Source: an uncultured Eubacteriales bacterium (lineage in GTDB: Bacteria > Bacillota > Clostridia > Christensenellales > CAG-917). Taken from it: 29,847 nucleotides of DNA. Made by a program: the position numbers and the translations under genes. The stretch is taken from contig URNP01000016.1 in assembly GCA_900549225.1 (NCBI GenBank), forward strand, positions 1-29,847. The letters are read 5' to 3'. A model generated the notes under the pieces. It searched no databases. It saw nothing but the letters and a program-made list of their open reading frames with translations, and had not been told where the DNA came from. How positions within the stretch are numbered: the first letter of the stretch is position 1; each line of letters opens with the position of its first letter. Below are positions 14,005-22,744 of this stretch, one piece after another.

Positions 14005-14451
14005 TTACGCTCTTACGACGTTGATTTTCAAAGTCTGCGAAACTTCGGAATAGAGTTTCAACACGACCTCGAATTCACCGAAATCGCGAATGCTGTCCTT
14101 GATTTCGATTTTCTTTTTGTCAATGTCGAAGCCGAGGTCTTTGAGTGCGTTGCTTATCATTTCGCTCGTGACCGATCCGAACATTTTGCCGTTGTTTTCG
14201 CCGCCTTTCGCGCTGACTTTGACGGTGACGTTTTTGAGTTTGTTTGCGACTTCGCGCGCTTCTGCTCGCTCTGCGGCAATCTTTGCTTCGTATGCTTTTT
14301 TGCGTTGCTCGGCAACGTAAATATTTTGTTGAGTGCCTTCTTGCGCGAGCCCTTTTTTGATGAGGAAGTTGCGTGCGTATCCGTCGTTCACTTCGACGAT
14401 TTCGCCCTTTTTGCCCGTGCCTTTGACGTCTTTGAGAAGAATTACTTTCAT
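14005..14451 (-). CDS. rplI: 50S ribosomal protein L9
   Basis: A 148-residue L9 with the typical N-terminal domain MKVILLKDVKGTGKKGEIVEVNDGYARNFL, a long connecting helix (residues about 45-75) and a C-terminal rRNA-binding domain with FGSVTSEMISNAL. The start at 14451 was chosen because the family begins MKVILL; codons further upstream are not L9-like. AGGAG lies just upstream on the minus strand. It heads an operon with the TrmN6-like gene and rsmI, an unusual but plausible set of ribosome-function genes. Confidence 0.95.
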   Translation of the reverse strand: MKVILLKDVKGTGKKGEIVEVNDGYARNFLIKKGLAQEGTQQNIYVAEQRKKAYEAKIAAERAEAREVANKLKNVTVKVSAKGGENNGKMFGSVTSEMISNALKDLGFDIDKKKIEIKDSIRDFGEFEVVLKLYSEVSQTLKINVVRA

Positions 14452-14482
14452 ATTCGACTCCTTATAAACTTTGATTGACATT

Positions 14483-14511
14483 ATATTAGCACAGCCGCGT
14501 AGATTTTTCAA
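14483..14511 (-). promoter_or_regulatory. Promoter of the rplI operon
   Basis: On the minus strand TTGAAA (14506-14511), 17 bases, TAATAT (14483-14488); a TATAAT three bases further downstream overlaps it. Confidence 0.65.
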
Positions 14512-14604
14512 TAAAAACGAAAAGAATGAGCGGCAAGGATACTCTTTTGTGTAAAAAATCAAAAGTAGGGCATACTAACAAAGAAAAACCATAGGAGGCT
14601 TATT

Positions 14605-14913
14605 ATGGAAAAAATCAATTGTGCAACTTCAAATTGCGAGCATAACATAAAAGGCGTTTGCCTTGCAGGCGTCATTTCAATCGGCGAAAACGCAAAATGT
14701 TTGAGCCGAATCAAGCGTGAAGGCGGCGCTTTGGCGCAGAACTTTGCAGACGTTGAAGCAGGCGAGGACGTCTTTGAAAAAGACCTCGAAAGTCTCGTGC
14801 AATGCGCTGCCGAAGAGTGTGCGTTCAACAACAACGGACTTTGCGCAAACGCTCAAATCAACGTCAGAGATACGGCGTTCGCAACCAAATGCAAAACCTA
14901 TCTTAAAAAATAA
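14605..14913 (+). CDS. Protein with two DUF1540 domains
   Basis: A 102-residue cysteine-rich protein with two similar domains: INCATSNCEHNIKGVCLA to KC (residues about 4-32) and VQCAAEECAFNNNGLCAN to KC (about 66-97). The spacing of Cys in each copy (C-x4-C-x7-C-xn-C) fits DUF1540, a small metal- or disulfide-type domain common in Clostridia and of unknown function. AGGAGG precedes the ATG. It appears to be its own small unit, 81 bases before the next gene with no clear terminator between. Confidence 0.8.
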   Translation: MEKINCATSNCEHNIKGVCLAGVISIGENAKCLSRIKREGGALAQNFADVEAGEDVFEKDLESLVQCAAEECAFNNNGLCANAQINVRDTAFATKCKTYLKK

Positions 14914-14994
14914 TTCGACGAGATAGGTCAAGAAAAACGAAAAAAAGTCGGAATATCCGCCCGCGCGTATGATAGAGTTTGCGTGGAGGCGAGT

Positions 14995-16089
14995 ATGGAA
15001 AATTCGACAATCGAAAAGCGCGTCGTCGGACGCACGGACGTATATATCGGCATAGAAATTATCCCCCAAATAGTGCCGAGATTGCGCTCCGTGTTTGAAG
15101 AGGGCGCGCTTGTCGTGGTATACGAAAACGAGTGCGAGAGCGTGGCAAACGCACTTATGCAGGAGTTGAAAAAGGACGGTTATCGCGTGTTTGCGACGTC
15201 CGTTTTCGACGACAAAAACGTGGAAATTCCCGATTACGTCAGATACGTTTTTTGCGTTGGAGGGAAAGAGGCGCAAGAGCATGCAAAGAGACTTTGCAAG
15301 CAGATAGACACGGGGTGGTCTATGCTTTTGTGCGCTCCCGACTGCGACGACGTTTTGTGCGATATTTGTCCAAATCAAGTGTTTATTGACGAAAATATAT
15401 TGATGAAGTGCCAAAACGAGCGAATTGCCGCAGGATACGGAATTTTGTTTTCGCAAAAACTCGACGAGTTCGAGCGCTTCTTTGAAAAGACGGTGCTCGG
15501 AAAAAACGTAAAGACTTTTTGCACTCAAACCTCGTGCGAATCCCTTTGTGACCTTGCTTTTCGTCTTTTGGAAATTTCGTCTCGGAAAGAGAGAAAAAAC
15601 AGTCAGGAGATTATGGCTGAAGTTATGCGCGCGCTTGCAATTTCAAAGGGCAAAAAGCCGCGGCTTTCGGGCGAGTACGAGTTTTTGGCAAGCGCGACGC
15701 TTGCATCGTTTTACTCCTCGTTTTTATCCTCTCCGTCAATCGACTGCGCGCCGCCTGCGTGTCTTGGCGACGTCGTCGACAGGCTCAAAGAGTTGGGCAT
15801 CGAAGCCGATAGGGATAAATGCGTTGACTTTTTCGATATAAACGGGTATTTTAGAATCAGTTATATTCTTGGCGAATATAGATTGGATTTGCTTGAAAAA
15901 CTTGCAGGCATCGACCTTCACGGCATGCAACGGTTTTGGCGCAGGTTGTACATCGACGCAGGCTATTGGCTCAAAAGCGAAATCAGCGCGGCGGAAGTGC
16001 TTGAATGTATGCGCCTTGCGGGCGCGATGAGCGACGGGCTTATCGGCTTTGCGTTTGCAAGCGGAATCCTGGACAGAATCGCCGCATAA
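14995..16089 (+). CDS. Degenerate AraM/EgsA-like (glycerol-1-phosphate dehydrogenase fold) protein
   Basis: A 364-residue protein with faint similarity to the dehydroquinate-synthase/glycerol-1-phosphate dehydrogenase superfamily. A nucleotide-binding half (ALVVVYENECESVANAL, then YVFCVGGKEAQEHAKRL) is followed by QVFIDENILMKCQNERIAAGYG, corresponding in position to the ADP-IL-P--MI-AGFG block of AraM. The metal-binding histidines of the family (SG-EH--SH motif) are not seen; the matching stretch reads SGEYEFLASAT. It is followed by an AraL/NagD-like phosphatase, and AraM and AraL are neighbours in B. subtilis, which supports the assignment. The start at 14995 follows GGAGG; a GTG four codons earlier is less likely. 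Probably non-catalytic or altered; the family call is tentative. Confidence 0.5.
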   Translation: MENSTIEKRVVGRTDVYIGIEIIPQIVPRLRSVFEEGALVVVYENECESVANALMQELKKDGYRVFATSVFDDKNVEIPDYVRYVFCVGGKEAQEHAKRLCKQIDTGWSMLLCAPDCDDVLCDICPNQVFIDENILMKCQNERIAAGYGILFSQKLDEFERFFEKTVLGKNVKTFCTQTSCESLCDLAFRLLEISSRKERKNSQEIMAEVMRALAISKGKKPRLSGEYEFLASATLASFYSSFLSSPSIDCAPPACLGDVVDRLKELGIEADRDKCVDFFDINGYFRISYILGEYRLDLLEKLAGIDLHGMQRFWRRLYIDAGYWLKSEISAAEVLECMRLAGAMSDGLIGFAFASGILDRIAA

Positions 16090-16121
16090 TCAAATCGATA
16101 TTCAATCGCACAGAGGACAAA

Positions 16122-16907
16122 ATGAAAAATATCAAAGACGTGGAATTGTTTGTGTTCGACCTTGACGGCACGGTATATATCGGCGACGAGGAAATCGAAG
16201 GCTCTTTTGCCGCTATCAACGAGTTGCGTTCAATGGGCAAGCGCATTTGCTTCTTTACGAACAACTCGTCGAGAATGCACACCGACTATATCGCAAGGCT
16301 CAACAATCTCGGTCTGCGCACTTACGCCGACGAAATCTATACGAGCGGTCAGGTCACATGTGAGTATCTCCTCGACAATTACCGCGGGAAGAAAGTGTTT
16401 TTGCTCGGCAACGACAGGCTCAAGAGCGAATTCGAGTTGTACGGCATAGAACTTGACGAAGAGAATCCCGATTTGTGCGTAATCGGCTTCGACACCTCGC
16501 TCACTTACGATAAACTTTACAGATTCTGCAAGTTCCTGCACAAAGGACTTCCGTATATTTCCACTCACCCCGACTTTTTCTGTCCCGCTCCCGAGTGTCC
16601 GATGCCCGACGTCGGCGCGCTCATAGAGGCGATAAGACTCACGGTGGGGCGCACTCCCGATATCATTATGGGCAAACCGCACACGACCGCAGGCGAAAGA
16701 CTTGCGATGAAGTACAATCTTCCCGCAAAGAAAATCGCAATGGTCGGCGACAGACTTTACACCGACGTTGCGTTTGGCAAAAACTGCGGATTTGTGTCCA
16801 TTCTCGTGCTGTCGGGCGAAACGACTGCGGATATGCTCCCGACGTCAAAGATAAAACCCGATTACGTCCTTGACAAAGTCAAAGACATAGTGCCGCTGAT
16901 GAAGTGA
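16122..16907 (+). CDS. HAD-superfamily IIA phosphatase (NagD/AraL-like)
   Basis: A 261-residue HAD hydrolase. Motif I is FDLDGTVYIG (nucleophile Asp), motif II FFTNNSS, motif III the Lys of IMGKPH and motif IV VGDRLYTDVAFG. The large C2-type cap between motifs II and III (FCPAPECPMPDVGALIEAI) places it in the IIA group with NagD, AraL and 4-nitrophenylphosphatase. Members remove phosphate from sugar phosphates or other small metabolites. GAGGA lies five bases before the ATG; 32 bases separate it from the AraM-like gene. A bidirectional terminator follows. Substrate unknown. Confidence 0.88.
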   Translation: MKNIKDVELFVFDLDGTVYIGDEEIEGSFAAINELRSMGKRICFFTNNSSRMHTDYIARLNNLGLRTYADEIYTSGQVTCEYLLDNYRGKKVFLLGNDRLKSEFELYGIELDEENPDLCVIGFDTSLTYDKLYRFCKFLHKGLPYISTHPDFFCPAPECPMPDVGALIEAIRLTVGRTPDIIMGKPHTTAGERLAMKYNLPAKKIAMVGDRLYTDVAFGKNCGFVSILVLSGETTADMLPTSKIKPDYVLDKVKDIVPLMK

Positions 16908-16973
16908 GAATTAATAATTAATAATTGAGGGGGGGGGTAAACCCAACACCCCAAAGATACGTTAAAATAATAA

Positions 16974-17001
16974 CGATGCCACACTAAGCCGTGTGGCATC
17001 G
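16974..17001 (+). terminator. Shared terminator between convergent genes
   Basis: CGATGCCACAC (16974-16984) pairs perfectly with GTGTGGCATCG (16991-17001), followed by CTGTTTTCTT. It lies between the HAD gene and the oppositely oriented M23 gene. Confidence 0.8.
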
Positions 17002-17025
17002 CTGTTTTCTTGGTTTTTGCGTGCA

Positions 17026-17700
17026 TTACTTATCGCTTGAAACCATTACTTCGAGAGGGTTGACGTTTACGCCGTCTTTGAGAACTTCAAAGTGGACGTG
17101 GTCGCCGTCAAGACTTTCACTGCCTTGCGTTGTGGACATTTTGCCCAAAAGTTGACCTTGTTTTACCGTTGCGCCTTGCTTGAGAGTGCTTTCTGCGTCA
17201 AGGGAGAGATACTTGGTGACGTATCCTTCTTTGTGCGAAAGTATGACGTAATAGCCGTCAAGAGAGTTGTATCCTACCTCTTGCACCGTGCCGTCGCAGG
17301 ACGCATACACGTTTTTGTCTTCGGAAGTGAAGTCAAGTGCGAGGTGCGTGGAATACTGCTTGAGCGTTGGACTCCATACGAGGGTGGTGTCGGCATAGTT
17401 TCTGCTCACCTTGCCGTCGTTGCACGGGGCGTAGAACTTCTGCTTTTCGATGACGGGCTTTGGAGCGTCGGGCTTGTTGGGATTGTCAGGCGTGTCGATG
17501 GGATCGTCGGGCTTGACGACAGGCTCGTCTTGCGGCTTGTTCGAAAGCGAAGAATCGGGATTTTGCAAAGCCGAGTTGCGAGTGACCGCGAGGGCGATGA
17601 CCGTGGCAACCGAGGCTATGCACAAAATGATAAGAAAATAGACTGCGTTGCGTTTGAGAAAACCGCCAAAACGCTTCATTGCAACTGTGAATTTGCTCAT
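17026..17700 (-). CDS. Membrane-anchored M23/LytM peptidase, SpoIIQ-like
   Basis: A 224-residue protein with an N-terminal transmembrane segment (about 19-39, AVYFLIILCIASVATVIALAV), a Pro/Asp-rich linker (about 48-83) and a C-terminal LytM domain. The zinc-ligand pattern is present: HLALD (H-x3-D) and HVHFEV (HxH), with the usual YGxxVxLSHKEGYVTKYLSL-type core. Size and layout fit SpoIIQ, the forespore-membrane protein that pairs with SpoIIIAH during engulfment, but other membrane-anchored M23 hydrolases look alike. TTGGAGG precedes the ATG on the minus strand. It is a single-gene unit. Confidence 0.78.
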   Translation of the reverse strand: MSKFTVAMKRFGGFLKRNAVYFLIILCIASVATVIALAVTRNSALQNPDSSLSNKPQDEPVVKPDDPIDTPDNPNKPDAPKPVIEKQKFYAPCNDGKVSRNYADTTLVWSPTLKQYSTHLALDFTSEDKNVYASCDGTVQEVGYNSLDGYYVILSHKEGYVTKYLSLDAESTLKQGATVKQGQLLGKMSTTQGSESLDGDHVHFEVLKDGVNVNPLEVMVSSDK

Positions 17701-17834
17701 TGTTTTACCTCCAAGTTGCCTCGATTATGGCCGCAATCGATAGCGTTTATACCTAAATCGATAAAATTTTTTCGACGAGGGTGAAAAATTGCAAAAAATC
17801 CGCTCGAAACTGCCATTTTGAAGAAAAACCGTTG

Positions 17835-17863
17835 TTGACTACAAGTGTTTGATATTGTATAAT
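17835..17863 (+). promoter_or_regulatory. Promoter of the acyl-CoA ligase operon
   Basis: TTGACT at 17835-17840, exactly 17 bases, and TATAAT at 17858-17863. The predicted transcript start is near 17870, where the first gene's ATG lies. Confidence 0.85.
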
Positions 17864-17869
17864 TTTTTT

Positions 17870-19408
17870 ATGATTGACTTGCACCAAAGTTTATACGACT
17901 TTATGCGCTCCTACCGCGAAAAGCACGACGAGGATATCGCCGTCGTTCACGGTGCGCGCAAAATGAACTTCGCAACGCTTTTCAAGCAAATCGATAGGGT
18001 TGCGGGCGGTCTTTCTCGTTTGGGAATAGGCAAGGGCGACGTGGTTATGATCGCGCTCCCCAACATTATGCAAGCCGTCGTGGCAACGTACGCTTGCTCG
18101 AGAATAGGCGCGATTGCGTCTATGATTCACCCAAAACTTTCCCCCGACGAATTCGGCGCTGCGTTTTTGAAACTCAAACCCAAAGCGGTGTTCTTGAGCG
18201 ATATCAATCAGACGGCGTATTTCCCAAGGTCAAAGGGCGCAAGGCGCATAATTTGCCATTTCGGCGTTTACGATTTTCTCGGACTACCTCGCAAAGCAAA
18301 ATTCGAGCCTTTCCACGGTGACGGCGAAGAGGCGGTTTTCTATATGCAATCGGGCGGAACAACGGGCGAGCCCAAGACGGTTGCGATTTCCTCGCGCGCG
18401 GCAAACGCTATGGCAGGCAATCTTTTGCAATATCTCGGCGACAAGTTCTCCGAAAAGAACGCAATGCTTGCCGCGCTTCCCATGTTCCACGGATTCGGTC
18501 TTTGCGTGGGCGTGCACGCGTCTATATCAACTAATATGCGCTCGGTGCTTTTGCCGATTTTCAACGCAAAAAAGACGGTCAAAGTCATTGAAAAGAACAC
18601 TGTAACCACTATGATTGCCGTGCCGAGAATGGTGCAAAAACTCCTTGCGCAACCGAGTTTTTGCGGCGATTGCGTGTCGCATATAGAGGACGTGTACGTA
18701 GGCGGCGATCTCGTGAGCGAGGATCTCGTCAAAAAGTTTGACGAGCGTATGAAGGCAAGCGGCGGCAAAGGCGTGTTGTCTCCCGGTTACGGACTCACCG
18801 AAACGTGCAGCGTATGCGCTGTGTCGAAGGGCGATTTTGCACCCGGAGCGGTCGGAAAACCCATAAACGGCGTCGAAGTGCGCGTGGTTGACAAGGATCT
18901 CAATCAAGTGCCGTGCGGAAGCGTCGGGGAACTGCTTATTACGGGCGATCAGATTATGAGCGGTTACGTCGGCGACGAAGAGGGCACTAAAAAGGCACTT
19001 ATACGGCTCGATTCAAAGACGTGGGTACGCACGGGCGACTATTTCAAAACCGACGAAACGGGAAGGCTGTTCTTTATGGGCAGAAAGAAAAGGCTCATAA
19101 AGATTTCGGGTATAAACGTGTTTCCGAGTGAGATCGAAAGAGTTGCGGGCGAACTTCCGTTCGTGGGAGATTGCGCGTGTATCGAATATCGCGTAAACGG
19201 CAAACCGTATATAAAATTGCTCGTTGAAGGGCAACTTACGGACACTCAAAAGCAGGCGGTGATAAACCATATTTCAAAGCGTATGTCGCATTGGAACAAG
19301 CCGAGCGTCGTTGAGTGTTTGGACAAATTTCCGCGTACGAAAATAGGAAAAATCGATATAGAGGGATTAAATTATGAATTTGGCAAAGATACGCAGGGCG
19401 GTCAATAA
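17870..19408 (+). CDS. AMP-forming acyl-CoA ligase (ANL superfamily)
   Basis: A 512-residue ligase that adenylates a carboxylic acid and usually transfers it to CoA. The P-loop-like motif is MQSGGTTGEPK (about 159-169), followed by MFHGFG, PGYGLTETC (motif around the adenine), TGD with YFKTDETGRLFFMGR, and the GRKKRLIKISGINVFPSEIE hinge. The catalytic Lys of the C-terminal domain lies in FPRTKIGKID. It is closest in style to medium- or long-chain fatty-acid ligases. No ribosome binding site precedes the ATG and the predicted transcript starts at it. It overlaps the next gene by 35 bases, so the two are coupled. Substrate unknown. Confidence 0.88.
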   Translation: MIDLHQSLYDFMRSYREKHDEDIAVVHGARKMNFATLFKQIDRVAGGLSRLGIGKGDVVMIALPNIMQAVVATYACSRIGAIASMIHPKLSPDEFGAAFLKLKPKAVFLSDINQTAYFPRSKGARRIICHFGVYDFLGLPRKAKFEPFHGDGEEAVFYMQSGGTTGEPKTVAISSRAANAMAGNLLQYLGDKFSEKNAMLAALPMFHGFGLCVGVHASISTNMRSVLLPIFNAKKTVKVIEKNTVTTMIAVPRMVQKLLAQPSFCGDCVSHIEDVYVGGDLVSEDLVKKFDERMKASGGKGVLSPGYGLTETCSVCAVSKGDFAPGAVGKPINGVEVRVVDKDLNQVPCGSVGELLITGDQIMSGYVGDEEGTKKALIRLDSKTWVRTGDYFKTDETGRLFFMGRKKRLIKISGINVFPSEIERVAGELPFVGDCACIEYRVNGKPYIKLLVEGQLTDTQKQAVINHISKRMSHWNKPSVVECLDKFPRTKIGKIDIEGLNYEFGKDTQGGQ

Positions 19409-21110
19409 AATCGCTCCGTCCGTCAAAGTCGAAAACTACCGAGGCTGCGTCAGGCTCACGGGAGAACTCGACAATTGGGCAGATATCTATAGGTGCGGAA
19501 AAGCCGCCGTATGCAAAGGCTCGCTTGGCGTACTCAACGATATCAAACTCAAAGGATTTTGTGAACAAGAGAAAAAACCGACGCTCAGAGACGACGCACT
19601 CGACGGGCAAAAACCCGACGTGCTTATTATCGGCGGCGGTATCGTCGGCTGCGCCGTGGCAAGAGAACTTTCTCGGCTCGATATCGACGTTTTGCTGGTT
19701 GAAAAGGCAAACGACGTAGCGTGCGGAGCGTCCTCTCGCAACGACGGTTGCATCCACCCGGGAATCGACCTTCACAAAGGACAACTCAAACTCAAATACG
19801 TGCTCGAAGGCAACAAAATGTACACCCGTCTTGCAGAAGAACTCGGGATATCGTTCAAGCGTTGGGCACAGATGTTTATTTTCTCCACCAAGTGGGAAAA
19901 CGCAATTATTTCACCGCTTTACAAACTTCGCGCCAAACAACTCGGCGTCGAGGGCGTAAGGCATCTCACCCCCAAACAAATAAAAGAAATCGAACCAAAT
20001 CCGCCATCGTGGGCAACGGGCGCTATGTATATGGCGACGGCGGGTATGGTTTCGCCTTACAAAACCACTATCGCGCTTTGCGACAACGCAATACAAAACG
20101 GCGCGAGAGTGTCTTTGAACACACACGTTGAGGGTATGGAACTTGACGGCGGCAAAGTCGTTTGCGTGCATACCAACAGAGGCGACGTGTATCCGCGCGC
20201 GATCGTCAACTGCGCAGGCGTGTACAGCGACGTCGTTGCGGATATGGCAGGTGACAGAACGTTCACAATCCATCCGAGAAAAGGCACGGATATCATTCTC
20301 GACAAAAAGAGAGTGGGATACGCGCTATCGTCGTACGCAAGAAGTTTCTTTGCGCCGCTTCCGCGCGAGGCGCGCCCCGATAACAAAGAACAAGTTGGAC
20401 ACACCAAAGGCGGTGGCGTTATGCGCACGATCGACGGCAACATTCTCGTCGGACCTGACGCGCACGAAGTGCCTTCGAGAGAGGATTATTCCACTTCGAT
20501 GCGCGATATAGACAATATTATCAAAAAGCAAAAACTTGCTCAGCCTATGCTGAACAAGGGCGATATAATCACCTATTTTTCGGGAACGCGCGCGGCGACG
20601 TACGAGGAAGATTTCGTCGTCAGACGAGGCGTGTTCACCTCCAACGTTTACGAGGCGGCAGGCATTCAATCACCAGGTATCACCGCCGCTCCCGCAATTG
20701 CCGTAGATATCAGAAACTGGATAAAAGAGGATTTGAAAGCAAAAGACAAAAAGAATTTCAATCCCGTATATAAGCACACCCCGAGGCTTGCGAATCTTCC
20801 CGAAGAGGAGAGGGCAAAGTATATTGCCAAAAACCCCGAATACGGCGAGATTATCTGCCGTTGCGAGGAAGTGAGCAAGGGCGAAATCGTGGACGCGCTC
20901 GAAAGTCCGCTCAAAGTTGCCACTATTGACGGAATCAAGCGCAGAGTGCGCCCCGGTATGGGAAGATGTCAAGGCGGATTCTGCTCCCCGCTCGTTGCAA
21001 AAATCATTGCCGAGCACGAGAGTATAAGGATAGAGGACGTGCTCAAAGGCGACGAGGGCAGCGTCATCGTTTACGGCAACACCAAAGGCAACGCCGAGGA
21101 GGAAAACTGA
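19374..21110 (+). CDS. GlpA-like FAD-dependent dehydrogenase with BON and [2Fe-2S] domains
   Basis: A 578-residue flavoprotein. Residues about 14-61 resemble a BON domain (VKVENYRGCVRLTGELDNW to VLNDIKLKG). The FAD Rossmann motif is DVLIIGGGIVGCAVARELS (about 82-100), followed by a DAO-type core with SSRNDGCIHPG. The C-terminus has a BFD-like ferredoxin fold with CRCEE and GRCQGGFC (about 494-535), giving four Cys for a 2Fe-2S cluster. This is the layout of anaerobic glycerol-3-phosphate dehydrogenase GlpA-type enzymes of Clostridia, except for the N-terminal BON extension. GAGGG lies upstream inside the ligase gene. A single base separates it from the next FAD gene. Confidence 0.85.
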   Translation: MNLAKIRRAVNKIAPSVKVENYRGCVRLTGELDNWADIYRCGKAAVCKGSLGVLNDIKLKGFCEQEKKPTLRDDALDGQKPDVLIIGGGIVGCAVARELSRLDIDVLLVEKANDVACGASSRNDGCIHPGIDLHKGQLKLKYVLEGNKMYTRLAEELGISFKRWAQMFIFSTKWENAIISPLYKLRAKQLGVEGVRHLTPKQIKEIEPNPPSWATGAMYMATAGMVSPYKTTIALCDNAIQNGARVSLNTHVEGMELDGGKVVCVHTNRGDVYPRAIVNCAGVYSDVVADMAGDRTFTIHPRKGTDIILDKKRVGYALSSYARSFFAPLPREARPDNKEQVGHTKGGGVMRTIDGNILVGPDAHEVPSREDYSTSMRDIDNIIKKQKLAQPMLNKGDIITYFSGTRAATYEEDFVVRRGVFTSNVYEAAGIQSPGITAAPAIAVDIRNWIKEDLKAKDKKNFNPVYKHTPRLANLPEEERAKYIAKNPEYGEIICRCEEVSKGEIVDALESPLKVATIDGIKRRVRPGMGRCQGGFCSPLVAKIIAEHESIRIEDVLKGDEGSVIVYGNTKGNAEEEN

Positions 21111-21111
21111 T

Positions 21112-22359
21112 ATGCGAAATTACGACGTAGTGGTCATAGGCGGCGGACCTGCAGGTTTGTCTGCGGCGCAAAGCGCGTGCCTTAAGGGCGGCAAAGTCGC
21201 TATCATCGAAAGAGAGGCGCGGCTCGGCGGCATTCTCAAACAGTGCGTGCACGACGGTTTCGGACTCATTCGTTTCGGCGAAAAGTTGGCAGGGCCCGAG
21301 TATAGCGAAAGATATATCGACTTCGTGAAAGAACTCGATATCGACACGTTCACTTTCACGTTCGTCACGAGAATAGATAAGAAAGAAAACGGATTTGAAA
21401 TCACCGCCGTATCCAAGGACGGCATAGAAAAATTTTTCACAAAAGCAATCGTTCTCGCAACGGGTTGCAGAGAGCGCACGGCAAAACAAGTGCTTATTCA
21501 AGGCACTCGCCCCGCAGGCGTGTTCACCGCAGGTACGGCGCAGAACTTCGTCAATCTGCAAGGCAAACTGCCCACGAAGAAATGCGTCATTCTCGGCAGC
21601 GGCGATATAGGTCTAATTATGGCAAGGCGACTCACTCTCGAGGGCGCAAAGGTCGAGGGCGTGTACGAAGTCAAGCCCACTCCGAGCGGACTTACCAGAA
21701 ACATTCATCAGTGTTTGCACGATTTCGATATTCCGCTCTATTTGTCGCATACGGTGACGAGAGTGTTCGGTGTGGATAGGCTCGAAGGCGTGGAAGTTGC
21801 CAAAGTCGACGAGAAAATGAACCCGATCGAAGGCACTCAAAGACGCATCGATTGCGACGCTTTGATACTTTCCGTCGGCTTGATTCCCGAAAACGAACTT
21901 GCCGAATCCATAGGCGTAAAGATAAATCCTTTTACCAAAGGCGCGGATTGCGACCAAACGTATATGTCGTCTATAGATGGCGTGTTTTCCGCAGGAAACG
22001 CACTTAACGTGTTCGATTTGGTGGATTACGTGTCGGAATGTGCAAAAGACGCAGGCGCGAACGCCGTCGATTTCAAGCCGTCGGGTAAGAGCGTGCGCAT
22101 AGAAAAGGGCAAAGGACTTTTGAGTTTCGTTCCGCACAGAATCGATTTGAGCAAGCCTTGCGACAAGGTCGTGTTCTTCTTCCGCGCGGCAAAGGATATG
22201 GACAAGGCAACCCTCTACGTCAGCGTGGACGGCAACGAGGCGTTCAAAAAGAATTTCGCATTCCTTCGTCCTCCGGAAATGCAAAGAATCGAACTTGATT
22301 TCTCATCGTTCGGCATAAAGGACGCAAGCAAAGTGGAAGTCAGAGTGGAGGAGAAATAA
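21112..22359 (+). CDS. NAD/FAD-dependent oxidoreductase, GlpA-partner type
   Basis: A 415-residue protein with an FAD site VVVIGGGPAGLSAAQSA (about 6-22), the ATGCRERT block and a second nucleotide site CVILGSGDIGLIMARRL (about 157-173). No redox CxxC typical of thioredoxin reductase is present. A C-terminal domain of about 95 residues follows the usual pyridine-nucleotide fold. In Clostridia such a protein commonly stands between a GlpA-like protein and a DUF1667 protein, as here, and probably passes electrons from the dehydrogenase. GAGGAGG precedes the ATG; its stop overlaps the next ATG (TAATG). Confidence 0.85.
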   Translation: MRNYDVVVIGGGPAGLSAAQSACLKGGKVAIIEREARLGGILKQCVHDGFGLIRFGEKLAGPEYSERYIDFVKELDIDTFTFTFVTRIDKKENGFEITAVSKDGIEKFFTKAIVLATGCRERTAKQVLIQGTRPAGVFTAGTAQNFVNLQGKLPTKKCVILGSGDIGLIMARRLTLEGAKVEGVYEVKPTPSGLTRNIHQCLHDFDIPLYLSHTVTRVFGVDRLEGVEVAKVDEKMNPIEGTQRRIDCDALILSVGLIPENELAESIGVKINPFTKGADCDQTYMSSIDGVFSAGNALNVFDLVDYVSECAKDAGANAVDFKPSGKSVRIEKGKGLLSFVPHRIDLSKPCDKVVFFFRAAKDMDKATLYVSVDGNEAFKKNFAFLRPPEMQRIELDFSSFGIKDASKVEVRVEEK

Positions 22360-22694
22360 TGGATCTCGTGTGTATCGTATGCCCTCGCGGCTGTAGAATC
22401 AAAATCGAAAACGGAGTCGTTAGCGGAAACGGTTGCAAGAGGGGCGAAGCGTTCGCAATCAGCGAAACCTCTTGCCCTATGCGCTCGGTATGCTCCACCG
22501 TCGCAACGAGTTTTGCGGATTATCCCGTGCTTCCCGTGAGAACGGACGGAGAGATTCCCAAAGACAAAATCGGCGAACTTATGAGACAAATCAACGCAGT
22601 CGTGGTTGAGGAAAAACTCAAACGAGGCGATATCGTCCTCAAAGGCGTTTGCGGCACGGACGTAAACCTCATTGCAACGGCAAGCATTTATTGA
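22359..22694 (+). CDS. DUF1667 protein
   Basis: A 111-residue protein with CIVCPRGC at the N-terminus and further Cys at GNGCKRG, SCPM, VC and GVCGTDV, so it probably binds metal or a cluster. DUF1667 genes regularly follow the GlpA-like and FAD oxidoreductase genes in Clostridia; the small protein may fill the place of GlpC or an electron-transfer adaptor, which is inference. It begins inside the previous stop codon (TAATG) with GGAGG upstream. The protein ends at a stop before the kinase, with 50 bases between. Confidence 0.88.
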   Translation: MDLVCIVCPRGCRIKIENGVVSGNGCKRGEAFAISETSCPMRSVCSTVATSFADYPVLPVRTDGEIPKDKIGELMRQINAVVVEEKLKRGDIVLKGVCGTDVNLIATASIY

Positions 22695-22744
22695 CAGAAC
22701 GCATTGCGAGGGGAAAACGCAATTCGGAATATAAAGGGAAAATT

